Assembly (NCBI GenBank): GCA_032191485.1
Contig: JAVDOI010000007.1
Location: 6,024,042-6,088,041 of the forward strand
Direction: 5' to 3'
Length of the DNA: 64,000 nt
Source of the DNA: Leptoclinus maculatus
Taxonomy: Eukaryota > Chordata > Actinopteri > Perciformes > Stichaeidae
The notes under the pieces were generated by a model. The model saw only the letters and a list, made by a program, of their open reading frames with translations, was not told the origin of the DNA and made no database searches. The position numbers were made by a program, and so were the translations under genes. Within the stretch, counting starts at the first letter, position 1; each line of letters starts with the position of its first letter. This document shows, piece by piece, positions 1 to 14,764 of the stretch.

Positions 1-533
1 ATTTATTTCTTAAAGCAACGCAGGGCTATTCAAATGTCAAGGCTTTTGGTTGATTTGAATAGAGTATTAGGAGTTTGCACTGTGCAGCTGTACTATCTAG
101 GAAAATAGAAGTATCTGATCAGGATCATATATATATATATATATATATACACACAGTGTAACGGATAACGAATCGATCCGTGATCGGTTTGGATCACTCC
201 TCACGGTTCGGATCACTCCTCACGGTTCGGATCACTCCTCACGGTTCGGATCACTTGTGAACCGCGGATCAATTGAGTATTTTTAATTTTTTTTTACAGT
301 GTAATCATCATAGTGTGTAATAAAGTGTTACTGCTGCTGTTCCTTTTCAAGTAACAAGTACCTGAATATCAATGCAGAGTGTCAGTGAACAGATATAAAG
401 CAGCAGTGTGTTCACGTGAACGGAGCAGGTTAAAAGCATTTAACGGTGAAAGTCACGGCGAGCGGAGGAACTGCGGCCGCGGCTTCATTTAAGTCGCAAG
501 TTTGGGAGCATTTTGTCTTCTTTGTAACTTATA

Positions 534-1015
534 ATGACGGATAAGGGTGGTGGACAAAAGCGTTACGGTATGTAGGCTTTGTTTAAATAGAAAGACATAC
601 GACAACGGCCATACATCGGACATGTCCACACATATGAAGCTCCACCATCAGTCAGTGACGGGGGACAAGCCACAACAACAACTTATCACCGCGGCATTTA
701 AGAAAGCGTTTGTGGCAGAATCAGACCGGGCTAAAGCTATTACAACATCTATTGGGCTCTTTATTGCTGCAGACATGAGGCCATTCTCCGTTGTGGAAAA
801 CAAAGGATTTCAAAATCTGGTTAAAATGCTTGAGCCACGCTACGAAATCCACTCAGCACCCACTTCAGTATGAAGCTCGTTCCAGGCCTCTATGAAGAGG
901 AGAAGACTGTGACCGCTCACTTCATCGCGGTGGAGTGGAGAATCAAAGTCCGGTGCTGCAGACACACATCTGGCGCTACCCTTTCCCCAGATAATGTAGA
1001 TATATTCTCATCTTT
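534..1015 (+). pseudogene. Remnant of hAT transposase (BED zinc finger plus start of catalytic region)
   Basis: Frame 547-873 encodes a BED-type finger (VCRLC followed by HMKLHH) and then AITTSIGLFIAADMRPFSVV and a KGFQNLVKMLEPRYEI block, characteristic of ZBED/hAT transposases. The likely original ATG at 534 (MTDKGGG) is out of frame with it. After 873 the reading jumps to fragments resembling TVTAHFI-EW, so a large internal part is missing. It is non-functional: broken start, deletion and no C-terminal catalytic or dimerisation region. Confidence 0.8.
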
Positions 1016-1078
1016 TTGAAAATAAACATCTTAAATAGTGTGCTTTTCATGTAAGACTGTAGCCCAAAGTCATTTGCT

Positions 1079-2113
1079 TTAACCTTCTTACCCCTAGCGC
1101 CCCATATATGGGGCGTTTCCAGTACTTTACTTAGACCATCGAACATATACTAATTATGAAACCGAAATATAATGATGTTGCATACCACGTAAAACTTCAG
1201 AACCTGAGTTAAAATAAGATTTAATCAATTTGTACATACTCCAAACACAACTCACTCAAAGCCTATTATAATTACTACAGTACCACATTCATATTTCGCC
1301 AGGATGTGTGCACACCCTGCACATATCCGGACCAAGCAATCGAAGCTCGATGCTAACAAAGAAACTGAGATGGCAGAAAGCACGGCAACTACACACAGAT
1401 GACGGACATATCCGTAACATCTCTCTCCGTCATACTATCGCTGATATATGAGCAAATAGAATATATAAAAGACAGCAGACGAAAACCACCATTACGCACG
1501 CGACTACTTTACGCACAGCACCTGCACACCACAGCTTGTTGTTGTATCATCGCGAGTTTTTTCACCGTTCATTTTGTTCATAACAGTTGTATTTGGATGT
1601 ATTGAACACCATTAGTGATAAACAAGTGAAATATGTAGTTTGGTACATGAGAAAAGTCAAATGGCACACATGGTGCCAAGATGTGCCAAAATGCACATTT
1701 TGGAAATCTCGCCTGAACTCTCTGTACTAAAACCTCTCTCATTTTGTTGGGCTTTACTTTATCAAAGTCAAACTTTTGCAGAAAGACTGATCACATATTG
1801 TGCTATGATTTGAGAGATGTTTTAGGCTTGGACCTGCATTCTTTCAAATAAATAATATCAATAAAAGTGCTTTTTTTTTCAGGCGAACCTGAACATTTTA
1901 AATTGAGCTGTGTGCCATCTTCATTTACTATAAACCAGTAACATATACACTGATATTTACACATCTGAGCAAAATCTCACAAGTGTTAGTGTTATTTATA
2001 CCATCAAAATTATCCAAAAAGACCTTACAGTTAGAGATCTGTACTCTCTTTAGTATGGGTATGCTATTTTCGAGCAGAGGCCTACAAATTAGGACTAGGG
2101 GTTAAAGGGTTAA
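1079..2113. mobile_element. piggyBac-like non-autonomous element nested in the hAT element
   Basis: TTAA occurs at both borders (1079-1082 and 2110-2113), the hallmark piggyBac target site. Inverted termini are CCTTCTTACCCCTAG (left, from 1083) and CCCTTTAACCCCTAG (right, reverse complement ending at 2109), 12 of 15 matching. The internal 1.03 kb has no transposase-like reading frame. Confidence 0.7.
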
Positions 2114-2273
2114 GTGTTCTTGAAGTTATTTTAATTATTAAATGGAAAGGAAAGTTATATTTGTCCACCGCCCCTTTTCTTTGCTGATACGATAAATGAT
2201 CCGATCTGTGACTCAAAAACCGTGATCCGATCCGAACCGTGAGTTTTGTGATCGGTTGCACCCCTAATATACA

Positions 2274-2281
2274 CACACATA

Positions 2282-2328
<47 letters not shown>
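2274..2328. repeat. (AC)n/(AT)n microsatellite
   Basis: A short AC run is followed by about 40 bases of alternating AT, next to the right end of the hAT element. Confidence 0.95.
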
Positions 2329-2330
<2 letters not shown>

Positions 2331-2394
2331 TTTCACACAAAAATCTTGTTACCTTACATTTATTTTTAATAATATAAAAGACAAAGTCTCTTAC

Positions 2395-2537
2395 CAGGAA
2401 GTCTTGGTGCTGGCCTCCAGGAGGGGGTTTCCAAACAGTCGGATTGGTCTGTCGACTGGCTGGTGAACCCACGCATCATATTTCTCTCCCAGGTGGCCTA
2501 CCTGCCATGCCAGGGGCTTCCGCCAGTCCACCAAATC
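2395..2537 (-). CDS. fa2h: fa2h coding exon 3
   Basis: Acceptor attcatacag|GATTTG, donor TTCCTG|gtaaga. Encodes DLVDWRKPLAWQVGHLGEKY and then a WVHQPVDRPIRLF block, almost residue-for-residue the segment before the first transmembrane helix in vertebrate FA2H. It ends in a split Trp codon (TG|G). No exon 4 is found in 1-2394. Confidence 0.95.
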
Positions 2538-4201
2538 CTGTATGAATACAACCAATGACAATTTAGTGCGACGGATTCAGTAAGGGTGGGTGGGCCTGTG
2601 CTGTAGAAAGTCCACAGAACAGTGCGTTTGCACCAGAAACGTGTAACGGTTGCATCCGGCAGGTGGCAGCAGAGAGTTAATAACCGATGAACCGCTCCTG
2701 TCAAACCAGGAAGAGACTGCTTTGTATGTTTGTGTTGGCTTTGTGCCAGTAATATTTGAAGATTCTGAATCATAAGACCAGAGAATGAGCTACTTTTTTG
2801 TACACGAGACATGCAGATCTGGTGTGGACGAACAATGAAGACTTAACACTGATCTGTGGTCAGTTTTGTAACAGTACAGTAAAACCATGGCCATCACGTT
2901 AAACCAGAGGGTTGACACTTTAGGAGTCATATGATCCCAAATAATGCACTTTAAAAATAAGGTGTTAATCACACACCCTCATTTAGACACAAAGATGGTA
3001 TCTCAGCGCACACCCAGCATCATAAATACATTCACTCAGGCCGACAGGGCAGCGTGCCGTGGCACTTCTGCTGGCTGCTCAGCTCGCCGTCGTATCACTG
3101 CAGGGTTGCCAAGTTATGGACATCAGAGCGCTGCATCTCTGTCCTTTATTAACTCCGTTCACTCAGGACACTCCGATACCGTTTTGTGCTGATTGTAAGT
3201 GATGCTGGGCAGTACATGTAATAAGATACAACAGTCAAGGGCTGGGCGATATATATGGGGACAATAAAATATGACAATATTTTAGACCAAATACCTTCAT
3301 ATCAATATTGCGTTGGTGCTTTTATAAAATATTTACACAATGAGAGATTTTTGATAAATAATCATCACAATGACAGCGAGAACAGGCTGCTTAGATCAGA
3401 AAATTAATTCACTTTAGTGCAATTTAAAACCAGGAAAAGACAACACTTCTTCAAAAATATAAGACAATATCCAAGTTCATATTACTATATTGATATAATA
3501 ATGATAAAATGCCCAGTCTGCACAGAAAAAAACTAAACAAACATGGGTAAAAAAAAAGACTTAAAAGATTAAAATAAACTTTATTCATGTTTTGCACAAA
3601 AGTTACTTTCTATAGCAGCTTTGCACACAAGCCTAGTGTAGCCTAGTAAGTACAGAGCTCAGTGGGTGTATAGTATGTATTATTATAAATTAAGTACACT
3701 GATTCTCATTTTTTAGTGATGACAATTTCAGACTAGTTTTAACAGGTTGCTACTTCCTGAGCCACTGTTGTGACATATAGCAATAAATGATAATAATGAT
3801 AGGAAAACCAAAGAAAAAAAACAAAAACAAAGAAAAACAACTGCACTGAAATCAGCTGGTACCTTGTATGTGCAAAAAAAAAGAAAGAAGTGAAATTGCA
3901 TGTCACAGGATGAAGATAAACACACTTGTGTGGTCGGTACTTCCCCCAGACAAGTGATGACAGTTTAAAACACGGTGGTAGAAGTCCTTTGAGCTTAAAA
4001 CTCAACATATATATAATGTCTTTGGACTGTAGCTTATGACGTTTTCTAATATTGATTCTCTATTCATCAGTTAATAGTTTAACATTAACGACAAACATAA
4101 TTACAAGGTGACAAATTACAAAAGAAACCGGGCCACGCGAATTTGTGAAACAGTGCCTCGCCTTCCTGAGTGGTAGATGTGCTCGGAGAAAAATGTGATA
4201 A

Positions 4202-4255
<54 letters not shown>

Positions 4256-4781
4256 CACACACAACAATTGCCTCTTGTATCTCTCACATGGGTTTGATTA
4301 TTGAAATCAAATCTGTGATGCACATGATTTACTTTTACAGTGACATCAAAACACTCAAAACCGGGGATTTGATCGCCGGCGTCACCGGAACGACTGACTT
4401 GCTGTAAAGGCGTAAAAAACACTGTGAAGCGTTAAAGGTCTACAAGGTTCTGGTTCACAATGTGAACGGTCAAGAGAGGCGCATCTCAGCTCCAGGCGCT
4501 GACGCCTGGCAACAGAGTGAGCGAGACGGACGGGTTGGGTCTGTCGTCACAATGTCCCGTGCAAGGACCTGGTATGCTGACGGCTGCCGAGGACAAAAAC
4601 ACTTGTCAGAGCGCTCAATCACATGATGTCTAATGAACGCCTGAGTGTGTCGTTATGCGCAAATGACTATTTTTTTTTTATATACCAACCGAGACAAGAA
4701 ACGCTCCTTTATGGGGACAGTTTAGGGTTAAGACTTTAGGTCAAAGTTATGGTTAGGTGTTTTTATTTTACTGCCATTAAC

Positions 4782-4874
<93 letters not shown>

Positions 4875-4992
4875 TACGTGCTCTCTTCCAGCAGCGTGAG
4901 AACTTCAGTGTACTTACAAACAGGGACGGTTTTGGAACGAGGCAGGGTGAATAACCCGAGGACTGTTCACTCTTCGTCTACAACCCCATGAC

Positions 4993-5031
<39 letters not shown>

Positions 5032-7586
5032 AACACAAAGAGATGCTGGGACTCTCACAGAAACACACACACACCTTGTCCAGGTCCACGGAGCTGCAGC
5101 GGTTGTAATCGGCCTTCTCGTCCTCCTCTTTCGCGGGCTCGTCTCCCGTCTCGTCTCCCGTCTCTCCGGCCGTCTGCTCGCCGGCCTTCTTCCTCTCTCT
5201 CAGAGTCTGAAGGGACAAAAAACGAGACAAAAAGGGACGTGATTAATGGCGGGAAGGTAGACTCGTGGTCAGAGCTGGGACGAAGTGGACGAGCCCTTTT
5301 TCTTTCAGCCCAGTCTCCAGTCATTTTTTACAAAGTTCAGAGATAGAGACGGACCTGTTTAAAACACCGACCTGTGTCACAGTGGGGGTGCGAGATCGGT
5401 GCAGGCAAGGGGAGGTATGGCAGGACATGCTTAATCTAACCAACACCTGAAAGCGCCATTTCCTGCAATATAGAGCCTTCATCCACGACCAATAAAGCTG
5501 CTCCATCACTATGAATCCCAGTTTATATCGCACTCTTAACATATGTCAGTGTTTCCCACAGTTTGTGTCAAGGGGGGGGTCCGGAGGCATGCTTCCCTGG
5601 GGGGAAAATTGTGTGTATATTGAAGTGAAATGTTTTAATCTGTTGGACTCTGAGAGCAAGATTAAGGGACTAGGTCCGTGAAGGACTTTGTGCTCTTGTA
5701 AACACATATAAATGGCGATGACAGGGCAAAAAAACAAATAATAAAAAAATCACACCCACAAAGCATCGTAAAAAAACAAGACAGGCAGTCCCGAGCAGGG
5801 GGCCCCATGACGAGGTCCGGGGCGATGGGTGCATTAAACTGCCAGAGCCACCTTCACACTGACTGTCAGCAGTTTATATGAGGAAACGGCTTGTAAAAGA
5901 CAGGAACTGTAATTCGTAAATCATAAGCTACATTTGAAACTATGTTTGATCCAAACTAGCTCAGGGACTGCCCTTTACTCTCATCACCATGTTGGATACT
6001 AAAAGGTTGAAGGCAACATGTGACATGTACGCCCCAACACTTAACATTTACAATCCTCAATCTTTGAACCTTTTGAACCGACAAACACTTGCAACCGCCG
6101 TTTCCACGGGTAGAGGTGCAAAATATGGGGCGCCGATCAATCATTGAGCTGACTCTGCTGCACACTCAAGATGCGAGTAAGATATGAAGAACGGTGAGAA
6201 ATCCAACACCAGGGGTTTTTAGATAACACGATCAGACCGTGTGATCTCAGCAGCACCGGCTGCGGTCGGAAAAAAGACCGGAAAGTGTGGCCCATAATGT
6301 GACAGCCGTGGAGAAAGAAAATGTGAGGTCGGTCACCTCTCCATCTCTGTGTGTGAAAATGCAAAAGCCAGTTTTTCTAACCAAACGTTTCCACTGACTT
6401 CTACCCGGAAAAACTGAAGACTATTTGAATGAAACATTAGTGGCTTTCACGCAGTCACTCACCCTGACAAACGAAAGGAAGTGGCAGCTGTTGCGGCCTC
6501 ACAAACACGCGTGTTGGAGAAGACATGAGCATTATGAATACATAATGAAATCTAAGTAGCGTACTGTACGGGCAGACAGACAGCGGAGATGTGGATTATG
6601 CTGCAGGAGAAGTTTGAAAAGTGGACATTCATGCACTTTTTTGCCATGAAAGAGGGAGGTTGTGTTCGCACGCACGGTTATGTTAATGCACGTACTCTGG
6701 AACATTAGTGGAAGATTCAGTTTCATCAGCCATGTAAACAGCTCAGGAGGAATATTGTCTTATTCGGAATAAGTCAAAAGAATGCATGGAAACGTAGTCA
6801 GTGAAATGTTTCTATATCTGCTTCTCTTTCGTCCCGTGACAATGTCACCAAACTCATCACCGTCTTCCATCTCTGGTCTGCCATTGGCCGCCTCTGTTCC
6901 CCCTCCGATTGGCTGTCAGTCAAGTGAAATATCTATCAGTTTTGATGCACAAGCGAACACGAACATAAAACACAACACACACCCTTACTCACAGGTCCCC
7001 TGTGGTTTGTTACTTACATCACCGTGGTAATATAACACCTACAGAGGCAACATACCCCCCCCCCCAATTATCACACTGTAAAAAAAAGACACAAAGGGAC
7101 CATTAAGATGTCTCGTCCTTCTTGGAAGACAACTCACTCTGAGGTCTAGTAATACGAGATACTTTACTTGAAACCTGTTCTCCGATCCATCCCCCTGCCG
7201 TGGCTACAGTATTGTCTATATACAGATAATAACACACACTGGGATGTAGATCGTCCTGACACAGGGCGATAAGTTTATATTGATTAAATGACAGACCCAG
7301 AGACTTAAAACAAAAGCAACAGCAGGTAACAAACAATCTTGCGTGTCCTGTAGCTCTTTATTAACAGCAGTATCATTACTAATTTGATTGGATCAAATGT
7401 TTGTGAAAATGTTCATCAAATACACAGTTACAGAAGTACAGTCAGTGTCAGAAAACAAATACACTGTACATTGAGCGTGTCATTTGTTTTGCGTTGTTAT
7501 AGGTGATACTGTACATGGTGATACAGACCCGATACCAAAACAATCACACAGGGCGGCACGGCAAACTCTTTTGGCTCAAAGCTACC

Positions 7587-7637
<51 letters not shown>

Positions 7638-8469
7638 AAAGAAGCAGTGTGATAGCTTTATGTTGGTGACAGTATTAAGCAGACACACCCTCTGTATCAG
7701 CAGTGGCCTACGTGAGTGAGGCTGTGAGCAACGTTTAATGAGCTTGTCCCACTTCATACATACGGGACCGGCTTAACAAAAGCTCGCTGGAGCGCGGCGG
7801 ACTCTGCAGGTGCGGTGCAGCAATGCTTCACTAGAAGTGTGTCAACACTGCCATTGTTTCAGATATAGCGATGCATTTTTTTATCCGGACGGAACACAAT
7901 CAGAACAGTTTAAGATAATACAATTTTAGTTTCTTCAGACTTTAAATGAGCTTTTTCTGAGCTTATCAAGTGATCAATGATGTCTGGTTCCTGTTCCTGT
8001 TCATGACATGTTTTTATAGTTACACAACTCAGTTCCTATTTTTTGTCTTTCAAAAGCATAAAAAAAAAAATTTGAGATAAAATCAGATACAGTTGCATGT
8101 GATACTCTCATATTACCAAATAGCTTTTTTGTCCAAAAGCCCATGTTCTTTAAAAAGACAAACTTGAATTCTCCACCAGCTTATAAAATGCGATCATCGG
8201 TTCGACCATGGATGCATTATAACAACTGGACACCGAACCCCAAGATGGCGCCTATAGGCCTGACGCATACGTTAAGAAAGTGTTCTAGCTCCCGTGGTCT
8301 GCAGGAGTGTTTCTCCCACTGGCCCCCCCGCCCAAGAGTTCTTGAACCATAGACTAAACTTTGTGATGACGTCACAGATCCTGTATGTCCATTAATAGTT
8401 ATAGTTGGTAAAGGTGAAAACAAATAGTTGACAGTTTATCATGTACAACTACTGATATTTGCCTGTGCA

Positions 8470-8562
<93 letters not shown>

Positions 8563-11500
8563 GTTTGTTTGTTTGGTAATACATTATCAGTGTCAGCAGG
8601 TTCTAAGAAGAGGAACACTTCGGCCAAGAACTTTAAAACAGAAAACAGAACATGATCAGAGTTCTGTCGTGGGTTATTTAGCCAGATCAGAGAATTGTAT
8701 CGGAGTCCCTTTGTTACCATTGTTGCATAGCTTTCAAATACAAATCCTCTATTGTGTTTTTGTAAAATTCCACTTTCTATTGTTTCTGTCACAGAAGAAA
8801 AACTGAAAGAGAGCCAAGGAGTATGACTACCAAACTAGATTTCATATCAATCACATCACATCAGGGATATGTATTGTAACTTTAAGTGGTTTCTGCTGTT
8901 GAACCACCCTTCTAAGCTCATTTTCAAAATGTGACTACGGAAGGTTTAAATGGGGCTAAATGTTAACTAAACCGGTTGTTATATTCCCATTCTAAGATAA
9001 CACTGAAAATGTGTCAGCACCTAAAGCCATTAAAGGTGTTGAAGGTGTCCCGTGGCGGCTGACGCATATAAAACGATCGCTGTAGCATGTAAATAAGTAG
9101 AGGAGATTAAAAACATCACCTCTGCGCACAAAAAGGAAAGGCAACTTATACGGTTTTACATATTCATTTTGACAGATTCCCTTGAGCTTGAAGTGGAGCA
9201 CGGAGAGGCGAGCGGTTGAAAAAAATAAATAAATAGCGAAATTCAAACCAGGTACACGGTGTTCACCGACTGGGATGCCAATGTTTTGTTGCACTCTCCT
9301 ACCTGACCAGGAATGAACCAAGACAGGAAGTTGTTCAGTAATTGCCTTAATGTTTGATTTCCTTTATGGGTATACAACTGTATGACCTTTGAACAAAAAC
9401 AATTAGGCCTGACTATAACATTCCCTACGAGAACACGGTTGCAGCAAACACAACATCGCTGCTCAGGTGCAGGCTTTTGATTTTTTGTGAGTTTCACATT
9501 TAAGATCAGTTTTTAACCGTTATTTAATGCGGCAGGTTGACAAAAGATCACAGTTTGTTTTAATTAGGTACTAGAAAAGCCAGCTACAGCGAATTTATAG
9601 CGTGCCTAGAAATAGGGCAGTTGGGTTTTATTGGAACGGAGCAACACATCTGCCATTTACCTGAAACAAACAAACACAAGCACATCTTTGATGGGTGACC
9701 AACTTGTTTCTGGTGTGAACCAATACAGAAGTGGCAGACTGAAAGCACAACAACCGTTCCAACCGCAGTTTGATGTGGGTTTGAACCTGCTGCATTGTGG
9801 CTGCAAAAAGAGATCAACAGGATGTGGTCCTTTTTTTGTCGTTTCACTTCTCCACGGACAGAAACATCTAAAGGAAGACTTGCACAAAGTTATAGTTTCT
9901 AATAATCCAGGCTTGTGTGAGAAGAGGTTCTCTTTTCTTCTGAAGTTGGACATTGGGGCAATTTGGTGTCAGGAAGTCAACATGTGTCCATTATACTCTG
10001 TATTGAACTGTAATCAGGAACCTCACATTCATTTATTTACCTTTAAGTGTCTATTCTTTCACTCTTCCACCATGAAAAGTAAGACCGCCTATGGTTCACA
10101 AAACATGTCAGTATATCTCATAGACTGTATGTAAGAAGTGGACGTAGTCGTCGTGACGTCACTCATTGAGTTGTGGACTGCTGTTTTGAATCCTTGAGTT
10201 TGGCATTGTTGCCATCGCCGTCTTGGATTTTGACCAACGCCATCTTGTTTTTTTGCAACCAGAAGCGACCATATTTGGACTACAGAGGAGCGACGCCGCG
10301 GCAGAGACGCAACCTGTCAATCACAAGGGAGCCCCGCGCTAAAGCAGACCCTGCTTTATTGTCTATTTGACTCTAGATGGACCATCATTTAACATCATTA
10401 ACAGCATGCTGTATTGAAGAAGACTTGAAACTAGCGATTGAAACCATAAACTCATGTTTACAATGTTTACAGAGGTAATAAATCAAGTGAGAAGTAGAGT
10501 CATTTTCTCATAGACTTCTATGCAATCTGAATTATTTTTGCAACTACAGGACTCAAATTAAAGGCAGCTCAGGTTAAATCGCCCGCTCTGTCACATCCTC
10601 TACGTTGCTGCCTGAACGTAAAGTCAGCTAGCTGTTAAATGAACACTGAATGCACGAGGAGGGAGTTCAGTAACTAATTGCTGGTCTTGATCTGTGTTCC
10701 TGTTGATCCAGGAGTGCCTGTGTACACCCTTCAGGCCCGGGGTGAGACAATGGGTGGTATGCCTGTGCTGTTGACACAACTCTCACCTACTTCGACCCAT
10801 TGTCATGTCGAGAATGACACCTATTGACTGCAGCATGGGGAGGGATGATTATAGGACTTTAGCATCATGCTGCGCTAGCTTACATTATATAGTGTGATTA
10901 AGAGCATTCAACAAGCCTCAACCTAAAGAAGCCTTTTTGTTGTCTCTTGAAAGGCAAACCTCAACTACGTCATTCCTCCTTTGTCCATATTTGTCGTTTA
11001 GGTAGATCATTGATTTAATTGATGAAATCTTCAATTTACCCTTTCATGACACAGGAGTACGGTCTTGTGGTTATTGCCGGGTCACCGGGTTTTTTTTAAT
11101 ATCCATGAATAACAATTAAATGCAAACTTCAGAGACGCCTCGTTGGGAGAGGGCAGGGTGACTGACTCATCTTATTTTACAGAGGACATCACTGTCAAGG
11201 AGAAAACATAAGGAGTGCTCTGTCCCAGTGGGAGGAAAAAACATGAAAGAATGAGACGCAAAATAAAACAAAGGAGATGGTTAGAGTGGGGTGGCGATGT
11301 GGCCTGGTACCATCGCAACACAGGAACTACAGTCAGCCTCCGCTGGAGGAGGAGGAGGAGGAGCAGGAGGAGGAGGAGGAAGAGGAGGAGAATGTAGGTG
11401 GATGACTTAAATGAATGTGGTGAAGAGGAATAAAACAGACTTTCAGGGCAATAGGGGCCTGAGTTTTGTCGTGATTACAATAAGAGAAAACGTCCCTCAA

Positions 11501-14500
11501 ATCTGTGACACTTTAGGTTAGCTTGATGGGACAACGGTGATGATTCAACAATTTAAAACACATGAAGAAGTAGCTGTGGATGGCGGTCCACACTGCCGTT
11601 TGGCCCCGTTTAATTTCGTTATGATTTATCGTGTTCCCAAAGATATGGTGGTGGGGAGGAAGAGGAACCAAATGGTGAAAATGCATTGACATTAATAGAT
11701 TGTTTCAATGGATTTCAATTGTGTGGCAACAGCTCGGGTCCATGTTTACTCCCTATCATCATGGATGTCTTTAATATACACTCCAACCGAGGACATGAAG
11801 GCAGGAAGGAAGGAAGGATGGAAGGAAGGAAGGAAGGAAGGAAGGAAGGAAGGAAGGGTCATCATGTCACGGAACTCACGCTGGTGCCAACCCGGTAGTA
11901 TTCTACATGCACTTGATTGTAATAGAGCATCTTTGTTATCAATAACTAACCGACCGTCTGGACCTGTATTTAGCTTCTGGTTACTTTGTTCGTTAATGAA
12001 CTACGTTAGCATTTGCACTTCGTTTAGCAAACGTTAGCCAGCAACATGTCTGTTGAGACGTCCCACATTCATTTGGAGATAAGACCATTAACGTTAATAA
12101 GAAATTACTCCTGTTAAGGTGTAAAAAACAAAAACAAAACAGACAGGGAGCTACAGTGTTGGTGAGCGACAGCCTCTCTAGCTTAATCCCTGTCAGGACT
12201 TCTGTGTATGCTAGCTGAATGCAAATCAAACTGCAGGCATTGCAGCATACTGTCAGGCCCTGTATTTACCTATACACACTGTTACAGGCCATATCATCGA
12301 GTCAAACCTGTCATCATCAGAGCCGTTAATAAATCGACCTGGTTGTAAATGCAGTGTGGTCAGAGATAATCGTTTGGTCATGTCTCGTGATGTTGCTAGC
12401 TTGAGTTGAGCTACATGCAGCTGCTGGACAGAGCCGAGGTTCTCTTTGGAGTCCAATAACATGAAAACAAACACATTTAGAACAAAAAGAATAATTTATT
12501 CTTTTTAAATTGTGTGAAAGCATTCGTCAGTCAAAGGTGAAACAACACATATGAATATGGTCTATATGGCATCATGGGGTTGTGGGTTGAAATTACATAA
12601 AAGAGGGTTGAGGGTTGAGCAGGACAGATACTGAAATAACTAGAGCATGGGGTCAAAGGTGAAGGATAGAGGGGCTGGATGGGTGAGCCACACCGACGCA
12701 ACACTGCTTACGTATAACAGGGCAGAGGAAACATGATGGATCAGCACTTTGAAGTAACAGCTCCCAATTCCAATACCTCAACGCAGGGTATCTGCCGATG
12801 CACTTTTCCCCTGATTTCAAATGTGTATCCTGAACTGCATTCAACTATTCATGTGCCTAGTCTTCAGCAGAAATATCTACTGTAACTTGCATTTTTTTTT
12901 ATTTCTGAGCACGTGCATCATCCAGGATCCCTTCCCTTGTCCCTCAAGGCTCAAAGATTAAACCAATCAAGCAAATAAAAACACCATCAAACTTTTTCTA
13001 CAGCAAATATTAATATTTGACCATTGTCATGACAAATGTATCTAAAATATAGCAATGATATAATATTATTCAGAACACAACTTGTGACCGACTGAAGAGC
13101 CTCACAGGGCTCAACAAAAAGACTAAAATAAAATAGAATGCCGCATCAGGCTCGTCAATTGAACAACTCACTTGCAAAATTAGGCGAAAAGGAATCAAAC
13201 AAGTGGGTTTTTTTCCAAGCCATCTCGCATCTTTCCCGTCTTTGCTAAGAGCTGCACATGCACAGTACCGACCAGGCAACTCGCGAGAAAATGGCGGTCG
13301 GGTAAAGACATCTCACTCTACCAATTCCCCTTTGTGCGCGAGGCCCATTTTTGTATTTCTTTATTTGTCTCGTCTTCTATTGATAATGACGTTTGGCTTG
13401 ATTGGATACTTTGAGGTAAACCAACACCAAACAATTTAAAGGTTGTTCCATCTCAACAGAAAAACGGGGATCCTTCTCTTCAGGGTGTGCATGTTTTTTT
13501 GTCATTTGATTTTATTACTGTGTGTTTTATGGCTGTAGGTAAAGTGGTGCTGGGACTAAAGGTGGGGGAATCATGTGTAGGGCAAAGGCTGTTGCCCTCT
13601 GGGGAGCCACTATGTAAGCACACTTGGTCACGGTTGGTTTGTGAAGTCGAGATTGTTGTGATGAAAGGATGGCCGTGCAGGTGCTTAACTCCAAGTCTAT
13701 TTCCCTAAAGTCAAACCCAATTTGTGATGAATAAAAAACATCATCATCATCACATTGACACTGCTTTTGTCTCAGTCTCCAGCAGCATGGTTGAGGATTC
13801 CTCCAGAACTTTAGTGAATAAATAACAGCCACGATACAACAGAGCATCAGAGGCAGCAGCTCTACAGGTGACCTTCGTGCTCGAAAAACCTTTCATAACC
13901 TCTGGTCTCCAGTTACATAGCAGATGAGGAGCGTCAGCCTGGAGAGGTTTATCACACCCGAGCTGATACGACTGTTTTGTAAGAATACCCAGAGCTCTAC
14001 ACCCAGAACATCTGGTCAAGCGCGCTAAACATTTCTTATTTGTTCACCCCGACTGTGTTCTTTCCTGATTTGGGGGTCAGGTACTCCAAAACATGTGCAA
14101 TCAGGAAGTGGACCCCTGGCTTTGGTTTCACTTGTTTCAAGTTGCTCATTTGCAGCTCTCGTTTCATGTCACACTGTAGGCTGATCAGAGCACAGCGTGT
14201 GCCAAAAATATCCACGTATCGTCAATAGAATGCACCGGCAGAGAAGGGCCGGGCGATAATTCAATAGGAAAATAATGTATCGTCTTTTAATTGAACCATA
14301 TCGTGATGATATCATATATTGAGATATCGTGATACACAATTAAGTCATAACAAGCACATACTAACTCAAATTTCTTTTCATTTATCAAGATATGAAACAA
14401 TCTGAAATGAATGCCGATGCCTCTATATAGACCACCAGCGAGATGACTGTCTATTTCTATATAGTTATTCTATCTTTCTGCAGTAAAATTAAGTTTTCTA

Positions 14501-14732
14501 AAGGGACTCTGGCGCTCGCAAACACTACCACTTCTGTCCACAGGGGGAGCCGAATTCAACACAAGATGAAAGTTCCTTGTAGCAGCTTTAATTCACACGA
14601 GAGCTCACAAAACCATGTGATTATTTCATATACATTTTTTTATTTATTGAATTACCTGAAAACATGCTATATTGTGATATGTATCGGCACCGAGAAATGA
14701 AATGACCCGATATCGTGATGGAACATTTTGGC

Positions 14733-14764
<32 letters not shown>

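Larger units (their letters stand above)
153..2267 (+). mobile_element. Degraded hAT-type DNA transposon, carrying a nested piggyBac-like insertion
   Basis: The right end (2222-2267) has the sequence atcggttgcacccctaat, typical of fish hAT termini. The left end (about 153-250) carries related GTGTAACGGAT...GATCCGTGATCGG sequence. Subterminal direct repeats of about 19 bases (cactcctcacggttcggat) occur at about 196-257. Both ends are flanked by atatacac, consistent with an 8-bp target duplication, but this lies in low-complexity sequence and is weak. The element sits in fa2h intron 3. Confidence 0.75.

Noticed and set aside
196..257. Three tandem 19-base units that look like CRISPR repeats
   Set aside because: Units are contiguous without spacers and lie in the subterminal region of a hAT element in a eukaryotic genome.
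9631..10134. 167-codon plus-strand frame in fa2h intron 1
   Set aside because: No domain, atypical composition for a protein, and it runs into a dispersed repeat at its end.
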